A stretch of DNA of 40,893 nucleotides from a virus: IMG/VR virus record IMGVR_UViG_3300031569_000014, positions 1-40,893 of that record; one strand, given 5' to 3'. Below, piece by piece: positions 15,057 to 23,300 of this stretch. The stretch's first letter is position 1; every line of letters starts with the position of its first letter. The notes under the pieces are model-generated. The model worked only from the letters and a program-made list of their open reading frames with translations. It searched no databases and was not told where the DNA came from. The position numbers and the translations under genes are program-made.

Positions 15057-15383
15057 TTACGCCGTTGGCACGGCTGTTTCTATACCCATAACCATCGCTG
15101 TTACAGATGCCACGCTTGCTCTTACTACAACTTTCTTAGATGTATCAAGTACAATGCCTGTACGTTCTAGTACACCGTTTGGTCCTACTGATATATCATA
15201 CTCTAGATAATCAGATGCTCCTGGAGTGTCTCCAGTTCCAATTGATAACCTACAGTTTGCCGTACTCGAACTTCTATTACAGAAGTTCACTGAGATAACA
15301 CTATACGTATCAGCTGGTACCGTGTAAACGGTAGTGTTTGTGTTTGCTGTTAGATCGCCTGATCCTAATATTCCTGATGCCAT
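15057..15383 (-). CDS. Small beta-sandwich virion protein, 108 aa (third paralogue)
   Basis: The protein has the pattern TTVYTVPADTYSVISVNFCN, then a polar loop and two further hydrophobic strands ending in VVVRASVASVTAMVMGIE. Two other genes (35394-35050 and 26593-26264) share this layout: an N-terminal y-T-x-P-A strand, a strand with I/V-x-V/I-x-x-C/A-N, and a C-terminal strand after a LVLEAGDK or IVLDTSKK element. Such small all-beta proteins are often virion decoration or fibre-collar subunits, but the role is not established. It has a late-promoter-like GCTAAATA and an AGGAG site upstream, and is followed after 19 nt by gene 15037-14588. Confidence 0.7.
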   Translation of the reverse strand: MASGILGSGDLTANTNTTVYTVPADTYSVISVNFCNRSSSTANCRLSIGTGDTPGASDYLEYDISVGPNGVLERTGIVLDTSKKVVVRASVASVTAMVMGIETAVPTA

Positions 15384-15404
15384 TTTTCTATGCTCCTATG
15401 TTAG

Positions 15405-15412
15405 TATTTAGC
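15405..15412 (-). promoter_or_regulatory. Late promoter-like GCTAAATA
   Basis: GCTAAATA on the minus strand lies 22 nt before ATG 15383 and begins 3 nt past the stop of the 1619-aa gene. It departs from TATAAATA at the first two bases, so it is a weaker match than the others. Spacing to the start codon supports it. Confidence 0.4.
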
Positions 15413-15414
15413 CA

Positions 15415-18400
15415 TTATGATTTACTTGTTAAAAAGTAAGCAAATGCAACTGGACTTCCACTTACACCGCCATTAAAGTTCATTCCCGTAGTTACAGTAA
15501 TTGGACTATTATCGGTTGTACTAATTGTATTACCCGTAATGTTTATTTTACCTGCTGTAACTGCGTTAACGTTTAGAGAACTACTGCCTCCACCAATTTG
15601 TGAGTTGATGTAAGTAATAATTGCTCTCTGTGTTGGAACTACATTATCTGAGTTAGCACTAAATGTTCCATCAGTACTAAATTCATTAATAACAGCGCCG
15701 CCTTGTCCTAAGCCTACTGCACCCAGTGACAACTCTTGTAGACCTGCCAAACTAAATGCACTTGTATTTAAGCTCGCAGAGCCTGTTGACTGCTCAACGT
15801 TGAACAAGCCACCAACTCTAAAGTTACCATCTTGGTCAGTACTTGTGTAGAACACTCGTCCTCCACCTGATTCTGTAACTTCGTCTTTCGGGTCATTAGC
15901 AACTGTTGGTGTACCAGGATAATTAGTATTTGCTAAGTTACCTGTACCAATGTCTAAGAAATCGTGTCCAGTTAAACGACATTGACTAAATCTTCTTCTA
16001 ATAGTAATGTTTGTTCCATGCTCAGGTGCTGTTTCAATCCCTGTATCTGGAGATATTTGTAAGTTAGCACTGTAGTTTCCAGCACTACCTACTACTTCTC
16101 TAACAAACACAATTTTAAAGAATCTGTCATCATTATCAAATTGTATGTTGGATCCTTCAACTGGCTGATCTGTTAATCCATAAGCATTAACATACTGTGC
16201 TGATTGATAAATGTCTGCATAACCGTCACCGTCGACTGTTGCACTAGCTGTTTCAAAGTCAGTACCTCTTGCAGTCCACGTTGGCTGATCTAGTACACCG
16301 TTACCAACTCTAACCTGCCACGGAACTTCAGTAGTTTCGCTTGGGTCAGTAATTGTTAGTGTTGGAGGACTAGTTAAGTTATAGCCTGATCCTGGCTTAA
16401 CGATATAAAACTGTGTAATTCTGCCTGTTGATACTTCTGCTCTTACAAATGCACCACTACCACTACCACCAGCAATCTCAACAACTTGAACTCTTGGCTC
16501 AATGCTATATGCTGTTGTAGCATCTAGTGTTGAAGCAACTGCGTTATCCGGATGCCATGTCTGCCACCCTGCACTGTTATCTGATTCTTTAGCAATACTA
16601 GCAACTTTAGTACCCGAATTGTATGCACTAATAAATCCATACTGTCCTGCACCTGTACCTGCTGTAATAACAATTCTCATACCAACGTATTTTGTATTGT
16701 TTGCTGTCTCAGTGTTTGATATTGTAATACTAGTTGCATTACCTGCCTGTGCTGTGTTAGCACTTGAACTATATCCACGTCCACCAACTGAGTCAATGTC
16801 ATTAAACAATCCATCGTTGTTAGTATCTGAGGCGTTATATGATGATCCGTCTTCTGGATTGCGTAGTCTAACTTCAAATACACCACCGTTTCTTACAACA
16901 GCCGCGTTTACTACTGCGCCATAACCGTCACCACTAATTGTGTATGTACCTGATGAATAGTTATTACCTGCATTAGTGTATTCTAAGTTAATAACTTTAC
17001 TACCGTCAGTAAGACCACGTCCAATTTGTGCTTCAAGTTTTCTGTTTTGTACACCACCTGTAATAGGAACTTCAGTAACGTCAATAAATTCTGATACTGC
17101 GCCTCTGTCACCGTACGAACAGTTACCGTTAGTAGCACGTACTTTGCCACCATTTTCTGCTAGGTAACCAATGTGTGCGTAGTAAGAGAATACCGAAACA
17201 AGTTCTGCTCTTCCTAAGTTAGTAACCCATGCACCAATACCGTCACTTAGTACTTGTGTAAAGTCGTTAGCAACAATACTATCGTTACCACCGTTGTGGA
17301 TAGATCCATCAACTTTAATTCCTACACAACCTGTACCAAAGTTAGTAACACCTTGTACGTATGGAGAACGTGCAGTAATCCAAACTCTATCATCATCTGG
17401 ACCCCAACCTGGATCAAGTGATGCATATGCGCCTGCTGTTGGACGCTTAGTTCCATATGCATTTGCACTACCTAGTGTACCATTTAGTCCGCCCAATGTT
17501 TGGTTTCTAATACCAGTACCGTCTCTTAGTAAGTACATATTTTCTAATGTAGAACCATTTACACTATTACCATAGTACAGTCCTGCCATTAATGTAAAGT
17601 AGTTAGAACCTTCTTGGACACTGTGTACTAGATCAAGAATAAATGCATCAATATAATGCTTGACATCTGCTTCACATGCTGTTACACTAAATGAGTATGA
17701 AGGGTATTCTACTGTAATATATTTTGTTACGTCACGTGCAATAAAGTCTTTGTTAAGCAATAGTTTTCTTACAGTTGCATACTTGTCTTGATCGTCTACT
17801 ATGCCATTATTGCCTCTAAATGCCGGAGCACTAGAATCACCTGATGCACCATTAATTTGGTAATCAATTTGGTCATACAATTCTTGAGCTAAGTCTGTAA
17901 GTATGGTGCTTGTTGCACTTGTACCATGCGGCTTAGTAACGTTCTGTGTTAGTGTATTACCAGTTTGTCTTGTAATAGCAGTACCTTCACTGATATCATC
18001 AAGTATTGATTTCATGTGCAATACACCAGCTAAACTGTATGTTGCATCACCTGCCGCCGTAACTGATCCTGCTGGCTCAACTCGTGTTGAACGCAATTCG
18101 TCACCAACAATAGCAACTCTTTCTGGAACTCTAATCGGTAGTACTTCTGTATACGTTCCTGTTTTTACAAATACAACTTTGTGAGGTATATGTTCTTTAG
18201 GAAGTGTATATCCTGCACCTAATGAGATTGCAGATTTAGCAATAGCTATAGCCGCTGTTAGTTCTGTTAAAGAGTCTGTTTCTGGAGCTCTAGTAGCATC
18301 TTTAATTTGGAAAGTCCTATCACCTGACGCAACACTGTCTAAGTCTTGGTAGTCTGCTGGAGGAGTAGCACTGTTAATAACATCTTCTGCTAAATCTAGT

Positions 18401-20274
18401 ACAAAAACAAGTGCCGCAACGTTTTGTGTTTCTGCGCCTGTTGCAAACCAGTCTGGAGTTTGGTTATCTTTGAATGTTTGCGCAACTCTACGTATGTTAA
18501 CGTTTCCGCCTTTTTTCATATCTAAGATTATTGCGTCAATTACAAAGCCAGCTAGTCTTTGAAACTTTGCTTCAGAAAAAGCAAATCCAATAAAGAATGG
18601 ACTTACTTGTGTAACAATTTGTCTCTTTGCCCACTTAGCAGTTTCAAGTGCAATAAACATTCTATTTTCTTCTAGTAATGATACTGAACTAGGCTTCTTT
18701 GGACCTTTTTCAATTTCTTCACATGCGTAACGAATTGATTTCCAAGGACGGTCTAATGTTCCACCGTTTATTGGATAAGCATTATTTGCTCCGTTATTAG
18801 CAACATAGTATACATCCGGAGTTGATCCAAAATCTTTCCATTCTGGTAATCCGCCTGCACTAACACTTAATACTTGTCCTTCAGTTCCAATTGGAAGTCT
18901 TGAAGGTCCTGATCCTGATTGGTAAAGTATATCACCTTCTGTAGTTAATGCACTTTCTTCTGCACCACTTGCTAGTGTATTCCAATAAGTACCATCTGTA
19001 TCTGCTGATGGCTTGTTGCCACTTGCTGATGTGTGTGCTAGTATACAAACATAACTAATTAATCCTTCACGTACTGCATCACCTGCATCGTATAGTGTAG
19101 AAGTTCCCCAAGCATTTTTCCATTCAATACCTTGGTTTAGTCTTGCCCAATATGTAGAGTTTGGGGGACGCTGTGCCGCGTTATCTGCAATAGCAACATA
19201 TGTATAACCACCTAGTCTTACAACATCGCCAATTCTATAGTCTTGGTTAGATGAGTCATCTCCCCATTCACCTCTTATATTAAATCCTGATGTAACTAAG
19301 TCGTACTTAGCACTACTTGCAGGATTTTCACCATAAACGTTATCATTAGCAACATACTGGTTACCACCATAAGTTACAAAGTCACCTGGTTGATATCTTT
19401 CATAAGGGTTCCAAGAGTTTTCAAATTCCATACCCGGAACAAAGATTTCCCAATTTGCAATATCTGCTTGTAGTGTACCTAATTGTGAATTATCATTAGT
19501 AACAACTGATGTGTGATGGGCCGTAGCAATATAAAGTGTAGCGCCGAACATTACAACATCGTTTACTTTATAACGTGTTTGGTTTGTCCATTCACCTTTA
19601 TAATCAAACCCTTTGTTTAAGTAGTCCCACTTACTTTGATCAGCTTCAAGTCCACTTGCTAAAGCCGCATTAGACGTGTGCCCAGTATTACAAACATAAA
19701 GTGTGCCACCATATTTAATAATATCGTTAATTTTATAACGTGTGCTAATTGCCCAGTTTTGTTTCCAGTCTTGACCTTCGGAGAATAGGTCCCATTTTAA
19801 AATGTCAGCTTCAAGACCAAGAGCATTACTTGCCGCCGCTGTATGACCAGTATTACAAAGGTAAATATTACCGCCGTATTTGACCAAGTCATTTGCTTTG
19901 TAAACAGTAGTAGCTACCCAATTATCTTTCCAGTCAATCGATGTAGCAAACTGATCCCATTTTGATTGATCAGCTTCTAGTGTTGCTTGCGCTGTGTGGC
20001 CGCTATTACAAATATATATAATACCACCATATCTTACAATATCATTGATTTTGTAAAAAGTTGCACCTGACCAATCACTCTGCCATTTTGTACCGTCACT
20101 AAATAAGTTCCAGTGTGCCGCATCTGTGTAGAAATTAGCATCTGCTGTGTGTCCTTTAATACACACATAAGTACGTCCACCATATCTGATGACGTCATCT
20201 TTTAGATATGCGGCTGTAGTAGTCCACGTATCTTTCCATATAAATCTAATTCTACCTAGCTTAAATTCTGCCAT
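15415..20274 (-). CDS. Giant modular fibre protein, 1619 aa, paralogue of 25884-20311
   Basis: Residues 1-435 hold eight repeats of about 50-60 aa with the pattern W-x4-Y-x2-x-D-x-V-x-Y-G-G-x-x-Y-x-C-x3-H-T, resembling CBM5/12-type chitin-binding modules. From about residue 490, VYYVANNGANNAYP starts a pectate-lyase-like parallel beta-helix. Two alpha-helical stretches, unusual in a fibre, interrupt it (about residues 520-660 and 760-880). The region with QGVTNFGTGCVGIKVDG and NDFTQVLSDGIG is shared with the paralogue, as is CRLTGHDFLDIGTGN followed by RVFYTSTDQDGNFRVG near residues 1440-1500. The C-terminus is a plain beta tail. The N-terminal six residues match the paralogue almost exactly. 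Probably a long tail fibre or side fibre with glycan-binding modules. Confidence 0.85.
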   Translation of the reverse strand: MAEFKLGRIRFIWKDTWTTTAAYLKDDVIRYGGRTYVCIKGHTADANFYTDAAHWNLFSDGTKWQSDWSGATFYKINDIVRYGGIIYICNSGHTAQATLEADQSKWDQFATSIDWKDNWVATTVYKANDLVKYGGNIYLCNTGHTAAASNALGLEADILKWDLFSEGQDWKQNWAISTRYKINDIIKYGGTLYVCNTGHTSNAALASGLEADQSKWDYLNKGFDYKGEWTNQTRYKVNDVVMFGATLYIATAHHTSVVTNDNSQLGTLQADIANWEIFVPGMEFENSWNPYERYQPGDFVTYGGNQYVANDNVYGENPASSAKYDLVTSGFNIRGEWGDDSSNQDYRIGDVVRLGGYTYVAIADNAAQRPPNSTYWARLNQGIEWKNAWGTSTLYDAGDAVREGLISYVCILAHTSASGNKPSADTDGTYWNTLASGAEESALTTEGDILYQSGSGPSRLPIGTEGQVLSVSAGGLPEWKDFGSTPDVYYVANNGANNAYPINGGTLDRPWKSIRYACEEIEKGPKKPSSVSLLEENRMFIALETAKWAKRQIVTQVSPFFIGFAFSEAKFQRLAGFVIDAIILDMKKGGNVNIRRVAQTFKDNQTPDWFATGAETQNVAALVFVLDLAEDVINSATPPADYQDLDSVASGDRTFQIKDATRAPETDSLTELTAAIAIAKSAISLGAGYTLPKEHIPHKVVFVKTGTYTEVLPIRVPERVAIVGDELRSTRVEPAGSVTAAGDATYSLAGVLHMKSILDDISEGTAITRQTGNTLTQNVTKPHGTSATSTILTDLAQELYDQIDYQINGASGDSSAPAFRGNNGIVDDQDKYATVRKLLLNKDFIARDVTKYITVEYPSYSFSVTACEADVKHYIDAFILDLVHSVQEGSNYFTLMAGLYYGNSVNGSTLENMYLLRDGTGIRNQTLGGLNGTLGSANAYGTKRPTAGAYASLDPGWGPDDDRVWITARSPYVQGVTNFGTGCVGIKVDGSIHNGGNDSIVANDFTQVLSDGIGAWVTNLGRAELVSVFSYYAHIGYLAENGGKVRATNGNCSYGDRGAVSEFIDVTEVPITGGVQNRKLEAQIGRGLTDGSKVINLEYTNAGNNYSSGTYTISGDGYGAVVNAAVVRNGGVFEVRLRNPEDGSSYNASDTNNDGLFNDIDSVGGRGYSSSANTAQAGNATSITISNTETANNTKYVGMRIVITAGTGAGQYGFISAYNSGTKVASIAKESDNSAGWQTWHPDNAVASTLDATTAYSIEPRVQVVEIAGGSGSGAFVRAEVSTGRITQFYIVKPGSGYNLTSPPTLTITDPSETTEVPWQVRVGNGVLDQPTWTARGTDFETASATVDGDGYADIYQSAQYVNAYGLTDQPVEGSNIQFDNDDRFFKIVFVREVVGSAGNYSANLQISPDTGIETAPEHGTNITIRRRFSQCRLTGHDFLDIGTGNLANTNYPGTPTVANDPKDEVTESGGGRVFYTSTDQDGNFRVGGLFNVEQSTGSASLNTSAFSLAGLQELSLGAVGLGQGGAVINEFSTDGTFSANSDNVVPTQRAIITYINSQIGGGSSSLNVNAVTAGKINITGNTISTTDNSPITVTTGMNFNGGVSGSPVAFAYFLTSKS
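18957..20274 (-). repeat. Eight chitin-binding-like protein repeats in the 1619-aa fibre
   Basis: Eight units of roughly 150-180 nt encode W...Y..(N/G)D.V.YGG..Y.C..(G)HT....W. Units 2-4 are most alike (for example VYKANDLVKYGG and RYKINDIIKYGG), while units 6-8 have drifted and lack the HT pair in part. Confidence 0.85.
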
Positions 20275-20301
20275 TGTTTGCTCCGTTCTTGATATTATAC
20301 A

Positions 20302-20309
20302 TATTTATC
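20302..20309 (-). promoter_or_regulatory. T4-type late promoter, GATAAATA
   Basis: GATAAATA on the minus strand lies 28 nt before ATG 20274, in the short gap after the 1857-aa gene. It matches the variant seen before genes 2688, 11978 and 37032. Confidence 0.5.
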
Positions 20310-20310
20310 A

Positions 20311-23300
20311 TTATCCGTTAAAGTCATCGCGTTCTGTTCTTGCCGCCATAAACATACCTAGTGCTTGTAAACCGCCACCTAGTGGTCCGTTAATAGTCAT
20401 TCCTACATTAATATCAGTCATTGCAAGAGCATTATTTGAACCTGCTGTGTTTGACATTACGTTATCTTCTAAGACAACTTGTCCTGCTGTAAGTTTGTTT
20501 GTAAACAGGTTGGATCCACCACCTGTAAATCTATTTTCGATGTAGCTTGTTAAAGCCTTTTGTGTTGGAATAATATTATCTGAATTAGCAACAAATGTAT
20601 TATCTGTAGTAAATTCTCTAATAACAGCTTGCGTACCACCAACTCTAATACCACCAAGTCTTAGTTCGTCTAATCCTTCTAAGTTAAAGAAGTCTGCATT
20701 TAGTGTAACACCACCTTGTGCTTGTGAAACTCTAAACAATTCACCAACTCTGTAGTTACCATCTTGGTCACTACTTGTGTAAAATACTCGTCCGCCATTT
20801 GATTCTTGTACTTCGTTAGCTTGTACAGTGTCATTTGCCGATGTCTGTCCGTCAACATATAGATTAGGATAGTTAGTGTCTGCAAAGTTACCTGTACCAA
20901 TGTCTAAGAAATCATGACCTGTTAAACGACATTGACTGTAGCGTTCACGTATTGTAACACCTGTGCTGTGTACTGGTGCTGTTGTTCTACCAAGTACTGG
21001 ACTAATTTGGAATGTTAATTCAATGTTAGGTGTTACACCTGATTGTGAATTCACTTTAACTAATCTGTAAATTGTAGCGTTGCCTGCAAATCTTACGTTT
21101 GCTCCTGGTCCTGGAACTGTAGTAATACCACTAATTCTCATTGTGTTACCAATTTGTAATTCTTCACCAAAACCGTTACCAGTAATTAATACAATCGCAC
21201 TTTGATAACCTGTACCTCTATTATAAAATGTAGGTTGAGGTAATACGCCGTTGTTAATATCAACAGTAAAGTACGGCTCGCCATATTCTTCTGGATCTTC
21301 AACTGATATTGTCGGAGCAGTAATGTATCCACTTCCTGGATTATAAATCTTAAACAAGTTAAGTTTTCCGTTTACTACCTCAACACGAGCGTATGCTGTA
21401 GCTCCACCTGTAATAATATTACCTACTGAACCAGCTGATGACATTCCAACAAATGCTGGTAAATTATTTCTAATTCCGCCTGCGATTGTTGTTAAGTTTC
21501 CAGTAACTTCTCTAATTGTCCAACCATAACCGTTGTCTGAACTTAGTGTAGTTCCTGTATTACTTACTACCATAAACAACCCTTGAGTGTAACCAATTTT
21601 CCAATTTTCTCTACCTGAGTCACCTACTAGTCCTGAGTCTGACCATGCTGTTCCTGTATCACTATATATAATTCTATCTGACTGATTCATTGTTGCAACC
21701 CAACAGTTACTACCAAACGCTAAGTCACTGTATACTTCTGGTGCTACTGGTGAATTTGCCGCTCCAGTTGTCCAAGTTGCTCCATTGTCAACGGAAATTA
21801 CTGTAGTTCCGTTTTGTGCTAATGCAATCCATTTGCCTGCACCGTATGCTAATCCTACCCAAGTAGTATTACTGCCGCCGGTTGCTCGTGTATTCCAAGT
21901 TGAAGGTACAACAGTTGAATCGCCGTCTGTGGTAAGTGTTGCAACATATGCATTTGCATTACCTGTTGCTAGAGCAATAATTGTATCACCGTTTGGCCCA
22001 CCAATTTCAACATGCTTCCAAGTTGTACTAGCTGGCAATGTTGAGTAATCAAAGTTAATACCGTCATTGGTGTAAACTAATTTGTCAGTACCGTCAGCAA
22101 CGCCTACCATAATTGGACCAGTTTTAGCAAAGCCTGTATAGCTTAAACTATATGGAGATTCTAAGTCAGCCCAAACAGCACCATCTGATGATGTATACCA
22201 GTCATTTGTTCCTGTTGGTGCATAATACCACTTTGCTAGTCCGTCACTGTAACCGAGGTCCTGTGCACCAGTTTGTACACTATTGTTAGTCTTTGCAAAT
22301 GTAGGTGAACTAATAGTTATTCTTGGTTCATATGTATATGTAGTTGTGCCGTCAAGCGCAGTTTCATTTAATTTACCATTAACAATATTGTCCCATCCAG
22401 GAGTATTTGTAGATTCTTTATAAACTGTTGCAGTAAACGTAGATGGATTATAATTCTGTATCCATCCATATTGTCCTGCTCCAAGTCCTTCTGTAATGTT
22501 AATTCTCATGCCGAGCAACTGTGCTCTTGTTCTAACTTCAGAAGCCGCAAATACAAGAGTTGATAAACCACCACCTTGTCCAGTGTTACCAAAGGATTTA
22601 AATCCTCTACCACCAACGTTAGTACTATCATCAGGTAGTGCTAAATCAATTCTAGATACTGCTCCGTATCTAAATTCATCATATCTTGCATCAAAGTCAA
22701 CACCTGATGCTTGTGTAGTTGATAACGTTGCTTGTGTATATGTTTGTCCTGTGTTTTTATATGCTACTGCAAGAATTTGTGATCCAGTAGTAAACACTTC
22801 ATCTATAGTAGCTTCGCCGCTTTGGTTGTTTACTGTAGCTGTTTGTGCAGTTTCAGTTGAATCAAATCCTTCAGCAACACTACCAAACGTGCCGTATGAG
22901 TTGTTACCGTTAGTAGCACGTAAAATACCACCGTTTTCTGCTAGGTAACCAATGTGTGCATAATATGTAAACACAGATACTAGCTCTGAACGTCCTAAGT
23001 TTGTTGCCCAATATCCAATACCGTCACTTAGTACTTGTGTAAAGTCGTTAGCAACGATTGATCTATTACCGCCGTTATGTAGTGCTCCGTCAATTTTCAT
23101 ACCAACACAGTTATCACCAATTGTAGTAACACCTTGTACGTATGTTGATTTACCACCCTGGATTCTCTCCATATTTACGGCGCCTGCTGTTGCACTTACA
23201 AATGTGTGTGCAGATAATTCTGAACTAATACCGACATTCATTGTAATAGTTGTACTAGAAGTACCAGTAATTACAATTTTCTTATTGTAATATGGATCTG

